Translations under genes and position numbers: made by a program
The notes under the pieces: generated by a model
Told to the model about the DNA's origin: nothing
The model's input: the letters and a program-made list of their open reading frames with translations, nothing else
The model's database searches: none
Shown: in pieces, positions 1-12,068 of the stretch
Position numbering within the stretch: position 1 is the first letter of the stretch
Layout: the number at the start of each line of letters is the position of its first letter
Assembly (NCBI RefSeq): GCF_003073045.1
Contig: NC_037594.1
Location: forward strand, 18,916,927-18,980,926
Source: Pomacea canaliculata
Taxonomy: Eukaryota; Mollusca; Gastropoda; Architaenioglossa; Ampullariidae
Length of the DNA: 64,000 bases
Direction of reading: 5' to 3'

Positions 1-300
1 CGACCAGTGCAGTTGTCTGTTGTGTAATTTTGGAGTCATGCAGAGATGTATCCGCCATTTTAGGTTATTTCAAACCAGATATTATTTATAGTTTTGGAAT
101 GCGCGTTGCAATGTTTGGTATAAAACCAGATGTTTACCAGCCTCCTCCTTGTGCGATATAATCTGGTTCCAGGCTCTGCGGTGCACATATTTCTTGGTTC
201 CAAAAACAGTCTAAACTTGAAAAACTCTTTAAATAAACGGTCAGCTAATGCCCATGCAGGTTTTATGAAGGTCATCAGATCGCGCAGTAGCAGGCTATCC

Positions 301-400
301 GATGTCGGTTGACCACAGATATATAATAATAATAAATGCAAAATTTGTAAAGCGCATACTCACACTCCTAAGAAAAATGCTCTCAGCTTAAGAACAAGAA
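301..400 (-). repeat. Retroposon 3'-tail fragment
   Basis: A short ATA/AAT microsatellite stretch is joined to a segment that on the minus strand reads GCGCTTTACAAATTTTGC followed by TTATTATTATT. The arrangement (a GCGCT-TA-AA-T block, then a TTA or ATT run) recurs at about 9.9, 21.5 and 56.4 kb, so it looks like the 3' end of one dispersed retroposon family. No coding sequence goes with it. The rest of 1-600 shows nothing I can assign; short open frames there have no recognisable motif. Confidence 0.45.
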
Positions 401-616
401 CGAAACATGGACAGAATACGAAGGACAGGAAAACAAACAAATAACATATGAGCTATAAAAGAATAAACAACCGTACTAAACGAAGAATAAAATCAAATAC
501 GGAAAACACAAAGAGGAACCAAGAAACAAGAACAAGAGCTGAGAGTAACATGATATTGCAAAAGGAAGGGTGTGAAAAAGGACTAGCATTATGGGAAAGG
601 TTGTTAGGAATAATGT

Positions 617-1225
617 TTACTTAAGATGTGGGTTGAAAACGTTTAAAGGATTCAATAGTGGGAAGGTGGCGGATATGGAAAGGGGAGAGTTCCATTGTTT
701 CTCTGCACAATAACTAAAAAAAATCATGTGGCCATATGTTGTTGTGGTGGTGACAGGAAAAGTAAGATGATCATCAGACGAGGAGTGGAGTTGTCTAGCT
801 GGGACACAAGGGAAGAATAGTTCAGAGAAATAATCAGGGCAGGTGCCAGCAAAGAAATTATAACACAGCACGGACAGTTTGTACTGGATGCAAGAACGGA
901 TGGGTAGCTAGTGCAGAAAAGAAGGAGAAGGCTGGCGTGATCCCGTTTCCTGATCCCATGTTCCTGACGGAAAACGCAAAGGTGATATTGGTTTCGCCCA
1001 CCTTGATGTGATTTGGTGGACAAACGAGTGAAGATGGATTTCCTCTCGAATATAGGAGGGCTTCTGTTTTATCATCATTGAGTTTATGTTTGCTTGTTAT
1101 CATTAAGTCTTTGACTTCATTAATACAAGCTTCCATGGTGCTGGTAGCAGAGAAAAACTCAGCTGCTGGAGTGGAACAGTACAGCTGCGTATCATCTTCA
1201 TATATCCCTGCAATAATTATTTCAC
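617..1225 (-). mobile_element. LINE reverse-transcriptase fragment (decayed)
   Basis: Read on the minus strand, this is the C-terminal half of a non-LTR retrotransposon reverse transcriptase. Near 1200 there is YEDDTQLY, a variant of the YxDD active-site motif. It is followed by MEACINEVKDLM and LNDDKTEALLYS, the usual next block in these elements. After a frame change near 860 the sequence continues with PARQLHSSSD and a region ending QWNSPLSIS, the family's C-terminal block. The frame break and missing upstream part show it is dead. The copy at 27.2-27.6 kb belongs to the same family. The exact clade (CR1, Jockey or other) cannot be decided here. Confidence 0.7.
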
Positions 1226-2412
1226 TGCATCACATTCTAGCAGCATACCTTTTCTGACCCATTCTTCAGCTCTTCGCCGTTCATTTCAGTTTCACAGTTT
1301 TGGGTTCGTGTCCTTTTTCTATCTGTTTTCTAATTTTTAAGCTGAATGGCTTTTTCTTGAAGGGGACATGGAATTACTTAATAACCTTTATATCTGTTTT
1401 ATGACAGAGGAAAGCGTAATAAAAATTGTAAAACCCACTTACTGCTTACATCCAAAACTAATTTTTATTGACATTTTTCTCATGTTACCGGCTTTGTATC
1501 AAAATGTGGACTGAAAAATGTCACCATGGGCACGAACTTGATATAAGCCTGCGTGCCTTGAAAATCGTTCGCTTCGTGTGGCTGGGTGAAGATGGTGACC
1601 CGACTACCGTCGGGAGCAGAAACTATCAATAATTGTATGCAGACACTTTTGAGCCCGCTTCTCAGATAGATGGATAAAAAAGGACGGTGAATGAATAAAT
1701 CTAAAAACTTCTAATCAACTGATGCTGCCACTGCTCTATCGTTGCTCTTTTTGTAATCAAAATATTATTCTGGTTTGGCGTGAGCATTCACATAAAAAGG
1801 GAACGTGCTGTCTTCAGTGATGCCATGCTTCACGAATCAAACTACATGGTTGCCAGCCATGGTGGAAGACAATTCCCGAAAGACATAGTCCCCATAGTCG
1901 TGTAAGCTATGCTTCTGTCTGTCTCCAAAGATACTTCTGCCCTTAACCTTGCATCCCAGAAAATTATCTCTAAGAGTAGCCATAGCAGAAATGAAAGCTT
2001 TTACTTGTAAGTACAGAAATCAGTGGCCTGCAGCAATCTCCCAAACGCGAGTTCAGAAAAAGAAAGAACAGCTCAAAATGACAGTGACAGTGTTGCATCT
2101 GTAGTGAAGGAATAAGGAATTGGCTTTCACTTTTCTTTCTTCTCCTTTTTTCATTCTTAATTCTCTCCTGTATTAAAAACAGTCTCTTTACCGTCGTCGC
2201 TAGATCCAGTATATATAGCTTAATTAATTGATCGATGTTCTTGATGTTTTTAGAATCACCGGCATACTGAATGAAAAGTGCAAAGGCATCATCCCTGGAT
2301 GGAAATTTCATTCATCCCTATGGTGACTGAGGTTTGCAAGAAGCATAATGGCCGTAGAGTGTGATGGGCACAGCCATCCCATTAGATGTTAGTTTGCTGC
2401 CGTTGATTTTTA

Positions 2413-2460
<48 letters not shown>

Positions 2461-3570
2461 ATTTTTCTATGTGCGAATTTCTTTCTGTGTTTACCAGATT
2501 CCGTATGCTTGCCGTTCGGGACTTTTTGTTAATTTTGTGTGTGTACTCTAGCTGATTTCTTTTGCTGTCTCAGGATCCTCAACACCATCAATAACAGCAA
2601 CAACTACTGCTATATGTTTCTCGTTCATTGTTGTCGACAAGCCGAATGATGTTGTCAAACCGCATGAGGTTTTTTGTTTTTTTCTATTTCTCTCTGGCCG
2701 ACTGGATTGCCAGTGGTTAGATTGATAGCATGTCCCTAATACACGATGTCATTGTTCGTAAAGGGAAGGGGAGGTAACAGACAGAACTGGTTGTCGGGAA
2801 AGCACGCAGAGTTCTGTGCGCTTGTAGGAGCATCGAACCTTGTTGGGTCTGAAGTCCTCCCACAAATCTGTATACATTTATGGTATCCTTACAGCTACCT
2901 GCAGAAATTGTTTGGTCTGGATCATATCTTACGTTTGTGACAATCCCGACTGTAAGGGTTTTTTGACTGTTGCCCCAGTAGTGATTAGACACTTATCTCG
3001 ACAGCGTGCATGTGAGAGGAGGATAGGGAGGAAAACGAGACTGGGTTCTTCCAAAAAAAAAAAACAACACACACAAGCCTCTTATCAGTTGTGTTATTTT
3101 GTGGCATATCTCTGACCTTGTCTGGTGTAACATTGGAGTGCAGAGGGACAGACCAGAGAGGTTTTGTCATGGGATGACAGAAAAAACTTTGCCAACACAT
3201 GAGCAGGAGCGCTTTTAACACAGCAGTTATAACTAGAGCAAGCAGCTCTTGTGCCAGTTGGATTACAGCAACTAACTCTTGTACAAAAATCATCAAGAGA
3301 GCACCCTTGTTATAAAGGTGAGACACACACATCCATCAGTTTACCAACTCTCTGTCAATCGTCCTACATCATTTCAAGCACAAACATCCAGACATTTTAG
3401 ATTCCATCTTTAATTCCTGTATAAACACAAACATATATGTCATTCTGGCTTCATTCGTTCCTCTCTCTCTTACACACACAGACAGTGCTTCTATAATATA
3501 GAAATTAAAGTAAGCCACTACAATCCAAAATGGTCTATTTGTAACGACAGAAGAAAAAAGTAACAAATGT
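1226..3570. other. Intergenic region without a recognisable gene
   Basis: No exon chain or conserved protein motif is seen here on either strand. A 113-residue open frame on the minus strand (1970-2311) is the longest, but it has no recognisable domain. The only clear structure is the ATT microsatellite at 2415-2459. Confidence 0.5.
2415..2459. repeat. (ATT)n microsatellite
   Basis: About 15 near-perfect tandem TTA/ATT triplets. Confidence 0.95.
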
Positions 3571-3582
3571 CAAAAACATAAT

Positions 3583-5314
3583 TTTATTTTCTGGTTACCT
3601 TGAAAGGTTATGGCCACTGTTTCTGAATTCCACAAAAATGTCATCTGCAATTTTGATTACAGTCATTGTAGTGCATCTAACAGACACATTTTTTCATCAT
3701 ATACAAGGCAAACATAGTTTGAGTAGTGACCATTTGGTTAAGAGAACTTGCGCATATGAGATCACAATCAGAATTTCGGCTTTGTGATGCTGCAAAAGGT
3801 ATGAGTATCAGAATCACAGGACACAAGCCAAATGTTCAGTAAATATGACATGTTCTTAGTATTTGTGCAAACATGAGATTGCAGTTTCATAAACATATTT
3901 CAATACATCAGCAGTCATGCCTCACAGCAATTTTCTTCAAAAGAAAAAGAACTGTTCAGTTTTCAAGGCCCTCTAGAAAGGATAATCCCTCAGCTCTCTC
4001 TCTAAAAACTCTTGAACACATACACACACGCACACCTAATGTGTACTGCCATAAATGTGCGTTTTACAGTCAATTTTATATTTAAAGCCATAATTCCAAG
4101 TCACTTTGACTTGATTACCAAACCAGAATTACAGTTTCTCTTTATCTTCAAGACAACCAGCCACAGCCACACAGGTTTCATGTGGTTACTAATGGTGCAC
4201 CCTTTACACAGAGTGATTAGCTGGAAATGTCAAGCTTTGCTTGGCACTGAGTAGTTGTACACCACCAATGATACTTCTTTCAGGGGGCACTGCTGTCCTG
4301 TCAGAATGCAGTGAGCATCTTTGATCGGTCCGTCATGTAAACAAGAGCCACATCTTAGTCCTAGACACAGGGAAAGAATATTATGGAGAACATAAGCCAA
4401 GAGAGATTATGCTGTTCATAGTCTGGGCTGACTTATTACCTCATTACATTACTGTTAAAACCTGTTTATAGTTTTGGCTAATTACCTCATCATACTACAT
4501 GACTGTTAAAGCCTGTAAACAAAGACCGTAAGCTACCATCTCAATTTCTTTTTTAAGAAAACAAAAACCTGCACATGCAGGTTTATGCACCTTATCATGG
4601 CTAGCTTCAGCTATTTCTCATTATTTCCAAAATTTAACAATCCTGTTAAAAAAAATCATGTTTCAGCCACACACCTGGATGTAATGTCATGTACAATAAG
4701 AAATATTCTGCTTATGTATTTAGTGAAATGAAGGTGAGCAATAATTTAAAGTGCATCATCTCATGTAGTTAGGGACCCCATAAGAGGTGCCTGGAATAAA
4801 TTCCGAGTGATGGGGGGGAAAAAAATGTTCGAATTTAGTATCCTTCAACATACCATCTGGCTAAGTTCTAAATTTATGGCTAGAGTCAACATAAAACATT
4901 CTGTCATCTAGAATGCAGAAATATGGCCTTGGTGCATGCAGGGCTAAAATAAAAGTGTGTGAATGTCAATACTCTTACCTACTTGTAGTGATCCTTAGCA
5001 AGCATTACTTAAGATTAATAGTATTCTCAGCAGCAAAAGTGCATGTGGTGATTTGCATCTAGCATCTTACATGCTCCAATAATGAGGTAGCAGGAATAAA
5101 AAATACAATTAAAACAAAACATAAAAAAATAACCAAAACAGAGTTCAAGAGTGCAATAAATCCTTATCACCTATTATTTCACCTCCTTTTTTAGACCTGC
5201 ATGTGAATATGGCATCATGTTATCATTTAATGAAAGTTTCAAAACAAGCACAATCCCTATTTCAGTGAGAGGCTAAGACAAGGAAATAGTTGGGGCTTTA
5301 ATCACAACTAACCA
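3583..5314 (-). other. CNOT9: Probable CNOT9 3' UTR
   Basis: Downstream of the CNOT9 stop on the minus strand there is no other gene. A minus-strand AATAAA lies at 3583-3588 (TTTATT on the plus strand), a plausible polyadenylation signal about 1.7 kb past the stop. The UTR length is inferred; earlier weak signals may also be used. Confidence 0.4.
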
Positions 5315-8300
5315 TTAACTGTGAGCAGGCATGCCACGAGGATCAGGGACTAGAGGAGCCTCAAGATTCTGTTGCAGCTGCATTAGCCAACGTTTAGTAG
5401 AAGCATCATCTTTCAGTGTGTTGTTGAAAGTGGAGTCCTTCAGCTGATCAGGCAAACACTGTCGCAAGGCTTCTCTTGCTCTGCCAAACACAAAAACAAC
5501 AATGTTGTACTTTTCCTCTGCCAGTGGATCTTCATAAATGCAGAGTTCTGTACTGCAATGCTGTAGATTTACATTTTTAACATAGCAACAATATATATTT
5601 CAAATGACCTATACTAGACCAAACAAAACTAAGAAAAACATTGGCATAAAACCTAATTTTAAAGTCTGTGGAATTAAACTTCTGTTCAGCTTGCCTTGGA
5701 TTGTCAGAAAGACGCAGGTAGCACCGTACGACATGTTTCAGTAGTCTGGCTGAAGGTTCTTTAGACAGATGAAGTACCATCTTACCCTACACAAACACAG
5801 AAAAACATTTTTGTAAAGATATCAAGCCTCATTCTAAACTGTAATAACTATAATAATAAATTGAGATCATGAATCTCGTAAACATGTTATGATTACATCT
5901 GCATATATCAATTTGCACAATGTTTTTTATTTTTAAAAGATAGAAAGCTATAAAAACTAAATATTTTTAATAACTAAAAAAATGTATGTGAACTAAAATG
6001 TAAATTACCAAGATCATGGCCACATGTGAAAATCTTTCATATGTCTGGCAGATGTATGCCAGACCTGTCTCATCCAGAAGTATCTTTTGTAAGATAAATG
6101 TAGCCACCTTCAGGAGCAGATACAAAAAAAAAACCCATATAGTATGCATGCACAAATACAATCTTTAAGAAGTGATAAAAATATTACACTTTTAATGTGC
6201 AGATCACTGACCCCAGTCCACTGAATCTGAGTGTAAAATGTTTATGTGGATGGGTGACAGTGAAGACAGTGAAGTAGTGAAGAGGCAATACTAATATATT
6301 CTCTGATGAAATCAACGGATATCGTTAATATGTAACAAGATGAGCCCAAGAACCAGCCTGTCCATGTCTGAAGGGGGATTTTGGCTGTCAGCTATCTCAA
6401 TGAAGGCAGAGTGATGCTATCTTTCTCCAACATCAGGAAATGGGCTCACATACAACCTTTTAGACCATGCCTTATTGCCAGACAGAAATACTGACATGGT
6501 GTCAACCATGTGTCTTGCCAGGTTGAGAGAGTGCCAGGTCCTCAGCCTCATCCACCAGTGACTGTGGCTCTGCAAACTTGAGCAGCAGGGTAGGGGGGGG
6601 GGGGGGAATTGGTGTTTTACGCCGTGTCAGCAACTGAGGATATATTACGGCAAGGCAGCCAGCCCTGTAAACAGATGCCACGTGCAGAGAAAGAACAGCG
6701 TGCCCGAGACGAGAAATGAACTCTGGCAGCCAACCTTCACTGTATTGGTGACGGGGGGGGGGGGGGGGGGGGGGGGGGGATTTGGTGTTTTACGCCGTGT
6801 CAGCAACTGAGCTATATCACGGCAAGGCAGCCAGCCCTGTAAACAGATGCCACGTGCAGAGAAAGAACAGCGTGCCCGAGACGAGAAATGAACTCTGGGC
6901 AGCCAGCCTTCACTGTATTGGTGACAGGCGTTAACCGTTGCACCACCGGACCGCTCTTGAGCAGCAGGGGGAGACAAGAGCTACAGACTGCACATCAACT
7001 TCAATGATAGCCATAGTGCTGTGCAGTGGAATGCAGAAGGCATCCAGAAGCAAAGCTCTGATCATCTTAAATCTCCACATTGGATTCCTTCAACTGTGCT
7101 CATACACTGTAAACTGCCCCGCAGGACAGGCCCACAGCATATCCTGAGCATATCCTGCAGAGTTCTGACCACTACACTAACAGACAGACACAGCTAGGGC
7201 CTCAGGGTGCTACACCAGCAGAAAAACTCAGGGACACTGAAGTAAACCAAGAAAAGACAATACAATCAAACTAGAAAACTGAACATGCATGTTCCCAGAA
7301 ACACAAAAGAAAACACTAAAAAATGTTACACAAAGTGTATTGCTGGGAAACTAAGAAATTGCCCCTATTTACTACCAAAATGTGATTAATGAGACAGTCT
7401 CCTTTCAACAGTCAGAAATCATTAACAAAGAAGGTTGGCAGAAGGTTAAGCAGGACATCTGATTTTATCTGAATAAGCATATGATAAACTTCCCTGTACC
7501 AGTAAACAGTATTAACAAATGAGACTGACAAGAACCATTAAATAAGGAGTTTGCCTTGCTGGAATCAGCATAAACTCATTAACAAAGCATTAATTTTTAT
7601 GTTCCAACTGAATAGGTCATATTAAATGCTGCTAATGCTTGAGACTGCACCATTCTTTCTTACTCACTGTTTTTGAGAGTTCACTGCCAGACTCCATGAT
7701 TCGAAGGCACAGTGGAATGATCTCGGTATTCAGTAGAAAGTTAATGACATCTTGCTCATCTGTCTGTCATTTTTAAATCACAAGTTCTTACTATTACATT
7801 TATTAGTGGTGTTTACATAGGCTTTCCTTGTATTTGCAAGACTTTTGGGTAAAAGGCCATGTAATGTACATGGAATATTAATCAGTAATATATGAAAACA
7901 ATGCTAATAACAAAAATAATGCATCATCTTTTAACTTTAACTCAATTGTGCAATCAATAAGCACAGGCAAAAAGGTATCATGCTAGTAACAGTTATACAA
8001 TATGCCTTTAGCATACTGCCTTGATTAAAGCTCCTATAACATTCATCAGCATATTACCTTGACTAAAGCTCCTATAACACCCAGGCTGGTCAGACGGAGA
8101 TACTCAAAAGGTCGTGTCTTGCTGACAGTGTGCAAGAATGGGTACAAAAACAGCGGAATGTGTGCTGAAACCAAATTCAAGATGCAAGATCTCTGTGGTC
8201 TTTAGCAAATGTTATTTCTTCCTTTAAAATAAATTTTAACACGGTTTAAAAATGAGTTTTCCCTTATAAATTATCTGGCCAACAATCATTTTCCTAGAAT

Positions 8301-10436
8301 CTCCTACTCATGTTCTGATGAGCTGACCAATACCTTAAAAAATCTTAAATCTAGCCTAGACAAAAATCTTTTCTTATCCATTATCAAACAAGCAAATCTT
8401 TAGTGATTTTGATTTTACAGTCAGTAATGTCCTGTAAACCCAAAAAATAACACAAAACTATTCCCCAAAAAGCTGCAAATGACAAAAACATAATAAATGG
8501 AATATTAATGTTATGGAATATTAATAAGTAACTTTTAAGTAACAACTGCAAATCCAAAACATCTTATAAACTTTGACCAGACTAGTCCTTTCACAATCTC
8601 AGTGCACTATTGTAAGTTCAGTAAAGTTGTAAATAATAAACATCAAGCTAATGCATATATAATGACATAGTAAAATATCAAAATCTTATTCTGTTTCTTG
8701 ATCTCACAACAGTAGTAAATGCTTATATGACCACCCTGGAGATGAAGCATACTACAAATCAGCGACTGAATCAAAAGTCCCCAATAACACTAATTTTTAA
8801 AAATTCAATATTCAAAAAAAGTGTACAAAAGATTTATTCTGAAAATGGTTCAGTTTCACATACCTTGCAAAAATGAAGACCTAGTTTCTGGATGTGAAGC
8901 AACACACTGAAGAAGGGCAAGAGCATTGCAAACACGATTTGACTGAGAGGCCTGAAAGATCAAAATACAGACTGCAGATATTTTTGCAATAATTTTTGCT
9001 TTTAAGGGGTAATCATGCAAGAAATTTTATAAAGAATACTTTAGAACTGTCTACTTTTATTAAAAATTACAGGCATTTTCGCAAATCTTTGCTGATTTCT
9101 TTCAGAATATACATATCAATATCAATGTGAATTCTTATAACTGACAGCACAAATACAGACCTAATCATCAAAACGCAGCACGTAGAAAATGGCCACAATA
9201 TTGTTGCCAATTTTCAAGCAGGGCACTATTTATTCTCACAAAATACACATGATTCTTTCAGTCACTCACAGCAAAACCACATTTTGTTTAACGAAAACAA
9301 TATTTCTGATAGTCCCTAAATAACTTTCACTTAAAAATGAGCAATTTTTGTGCGATCATCCACTTTCCACCAGTGGGAAAACATTTGTACCAGTATCTAC
9401 TCGAAGCAAAATGAAACCGCAGTTTCAAGTAAACCAAACTATCAGGATTTAGGCTTAATTCATTTAAAATTTTGTCATTCAACTGTAGCCAAATAACGAT
9501 ATGTATCCTACCTTCCCTTCACACTCACCAAACAAAAGGTATCTGGGTTGTTCCCCCGACCCACCAATTATTGTTTCTGTCTCTATTTACACATGCATAA
9601 GCTCTCACTCCATTCAAAACACCAAACTCTACTTTCAATCATTCAGTAGTTACAGTGTTATCTTACGGTCAATATTGGTGGATTGATAGCAGCATAAATG
9701 TTGACTATTTCCTGCATCAATGCTGCTATGGTGCCAAATGAGTGCCACAACATTGGAGCAAGGTCAGGAACCACTTCTCGTTTTTTGCTGTCAAGTGACA
9801 TTTATGATTGAGAAAAAAGCAAACAATTACAATGCCTTCCCCCCAACATATGTATATATAAAACAGTCACCAGTCCTTTTGCCCCACAACCTGAGTCATA
9901 TTGTTCCAATAATAAATAACAGTTCGCTTGTATAGCACTTTATCCTAAGATTAGCTCAAGGCACTTCACAAATGACAAGTGGTGTCTTTTCAAAATAAAG
10001 TGAGAAAACAAAATGATGGAGGTGTTTAGCAGACTATTTAATCCACTCAAAAGGGCACTTTCCACATACAGCATAAACCACAATCCACAGGTGGCAAATG
10101 ACTGGCCCTCTATAAAACAATAATAATAAACTGGAACATCCAGTAAATAATATTATTAGTAAATCTATGGATACGGAAAAAGCAAAGACGTTGCATGAGA
10201 AAGCAGAAAAATCACTGGAGAACAAAGCAACTCAGCCTGTCAGGCGCAGCCTCGTTGACACTCCAACTGATAAATAAACTGTATAACTGATAAATCTGGC
10301 ATGCCTACCTCAGTTCTAAAAGTGCATTCTCCCTTGTTTCAGGATTGGTCAGCTCATTGATCCATGCATATATACGTTCTCTGTCAATTGGTGGTCCTAT
10401 CATAGGCTGACCGGGGACCTGGCCTGGGTTCATCAT
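5315..10436 (-). CDS. CNOT9: CCR4-NOT transcription complex subunit 9 (RQCD1/CAF40)
   Basis: CNOT9 is the conserved armadillo-repeat subunit of the CCR4-NOT deadenylase. It docks on CNOT1 and binds tryptophan-containing motifs of silencing factors such as GW182. Coding exons in transcript order: 10436-10309, 9787-9667, 8951-8864, 8164-8058, 7763-7668, 6107-6009, 5786-5695 and 5480-5315. All join in phase to give 298 residues, against 299 in human. Diagnostic runs include [68 protein letters not shown] and [20 protein letters not shown]. The start used is the ATG pair at 10436-10431. A further in-frame ATG at 10472-10470 would add 12 residues and sits right beside a possible splice acceptor, so it is less certain. 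The intron after 5695 has a GC donor. The gene is divergent from ATG9. Confidence 0.96.
5693..5694 (-). other. CNOT9: GC splice donor in CNOT9
   Basis: After codons for SDNPR the minus strand reads AAG|GCAAGC rather than GT. The reading frame needs this junction: AG joins to A of the next exon to keep R-A-R-E-A-L. No nearby GT gives the conserved protein. GCAAGC after AAG is the usual form of a GC-AG intron. Confidence 0.85.
6577..6590 (+). repeat. Target-site duplication, left copy
   Basis: CTTGAGCAGCAGGG, identical to 6956-6969 on the other side of the SINE dimer. Confidence 0.85.
6591..6955 (-). mobile_element. Dimeric tRNA-like SINE with C-run tails
   Basis: Two related units lie head-to-tail inside CNOT9 intron 6, between its sixth and fifth exons. 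On the minus strand unit A (about 6955-6753) starts with a tRNA-like head containing GGTGGTGCAACGGTTAACGC and later GAGTTCATTTCTCG, a degenerate B-box. It ends ACGGCGTAAAACACCAAATC followed by 27 C. Unit B (6752-6593) lacks the first part of the head and ends in 14 C. The whole insert is flanked by a perfect 14-bp repeat, CTTGAGCAGCAGGG, at 6577-6590 and 6956-6969. That is a target-site duplication of the type left by LINE machinery. A third, much older copy lies near 41.83-41.93 kb. Confidence 0.8.
6956..6969 (+). repeat. Target-site duplication, right copy
   Basis: CTTGAGCAGCAGGG, identical to 6577-6590. Confidence 0.85.
9906..9970 (-). repeat. Retroposon 3'-tail fragment in CNOT9 intron
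   Basis: On the minus strand this reads GCCTTGAGCTAATCTTAGG, then GTGCTATACAAGCG and a TTATTTATTATT run. It is the same general layout as the tails at 0.3, 21.5 and 56.4 kb. Confidence 0.5.
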
Positions 10437-10972
10437 TCTAGTACTAGGCTGTTTCAGGTCAAAATGCAGCATTCTTTAAAAAAGTTAATAATTATAGTCT
10501 ATAACAATCATAGTTTATCGTAATCGATTTTCCTAATAGTAATGGTAGTTAGAGAATGCCACAATAACTGTGTCCCAGTCATGAACACATTGAAATTGAC
10601 ATAAAGTACAATGACATTGCTAATCATCAAAACTGCGAAATAATTCCACAAGCTATTCGATCCTGTCATACTAAACCCCTTAAAAAAGTTATATCCTGAA
10701 ATCTTTTACTATGGATATATTCTAAATCAGATTCATATCAATATTTCCACAGATGAGATTTAATACTTATGCGAGTAAAATCCGAGTAAGGCCATTTCGC
10801 CTTCTTAGTGCAACGATCATCCGAGTGTGCACAATTTTACCTGAGGCCCTAGCGCATTCATGAATTGATCCATTCCAAATAACAGATCAGAAAACTGACA
10901 TATGCTAGATCTTGTACCTTATTCAAAATGTGCTAGCACTATGAAAACAAACAGCTTTTCGAAAGAGATTAC

Positions 10973-11018
10973 CTTCCCTACTCTCGGCGTTTACAGCAGT
11001 GGAAGTGATGTCAAGAGT
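10973..11018 (-). other. CNOT9: Possible CNOT9 5' UTR exon
   Basis: On the minus strand a stretch ending GGGAAG is followed by GTAATC, a good donor, about 0.5 kb upstream of the first coding exon. A TTTTTTACAG acceptor lies at its other edge. The coding exon is preceded by a T-rich tract ending AAAG, which may be the acceptor it joins to. The transcription start is not visible. Confidence 0.35.
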
Positions 11019-12068
11019 CTGTAAAAAACGTGCACATGGCATTAGCAAAACAATACTATATTCTTTTATTATTAAATATATTGTACACAAGATAAATATC
11101 TATGACAACATATGCTGTACACAAGATGAATATTATAAACTTAAATTACGTTATAACTTAGATTTATAACAATATAGATTTTTTTTGTCTCCAGCTTTAT
11201 ATTTTACAATAACTTCCGTCTGGAAGGACTTTGTTTTGATTTTCATGTTTATGAAAACAAGAGTGGACTTAATGCGTGAATTGACAAAAAAAGACAGAAG
11301 AAATTCGCCGCTCTTTTCATTGTGCTCAGCATGACTCCACACTTTATGTTAGTCTAGTACTGAATGGAAGGTAAGTCTTAAAAGCTGTCATCATACTGCC
11401 ACATTTTTCTGGTTGCTCAAGTACGTCAGCTGGTACAAATAAAGTACACCAAACTCCAGTGACCGAATAACGCCATTCACTAATCCAGGGCCAACCTGTG
11501 AAAATGAAAGCTATACGAATTGACTTAAGCATGTAATCATAGAGCTATTTAGTCATCACCAACAGTGTCAAGCATAGTAGCATTATTTCTAATTGTCCCG
11601 TGTCGCGATTGTTTTGCTGTTTGTGTTGTGCCTCCCGTACTTTGCAGGCCTGTCGTTGGGCGTGCGCGCGGATGGGGGGAATGAAGGGACAGTTCACCTG
11701 GTTCTTATGTAACCCTAATCAGTGTGTATTGAGGAGTAGTGTTAGGCAAAATAAATTAGGGTTCTTACCATGCTATTATTTGATCCACAACCTAAAGTAG
11801 ATCCTTGCTTGATGAACAATATTCTGGCCTTGGTGCACCTATTTTTTGCCACAATGATCAGATATATACTTTGTTAAAATTAATTTGTGAAACTCATTTG
11901 CGAAAGAGTGCAACCAGTATTGCTCTTAGTGTCTTATAGATTAACAAGCCCACTTAAATTATTGTCTCTCTTTTTATATATATATATTCTCTGAGTTGCC
12001 TCTCATTATCTTATTGGGCTTATTTTTGTGTGTGCGTGTGTGTGTGTGTCCAGAAACACTGTCAAAAA
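11019..12068. promoter_or_regulatory. CNOT9-ATG9 divergent intergenic region
   Basis: About 1 kb separates the 5' ends of two head-to-head genes and should hold both promoters. A more GC- and CpG-rich patch lies near 11,590-11,690. A (GT)n run, about 12,027-12,050, ends in CCAG just before the ATG9 start and could be a splice acceptor for a 5' UTR exon. No TATA element is convincing. Confidence 0.4.

Noticed and set aside
3050..3080. A run followed by CA repeats near 3,050
   Set aside because: Simple low-complexity sequence with no element body or target duplication.
6645..6977. 110-residue minus-strand frame with a proline run
   Set aside because: It is the SINE dimer translated; the prolines come from the C run.
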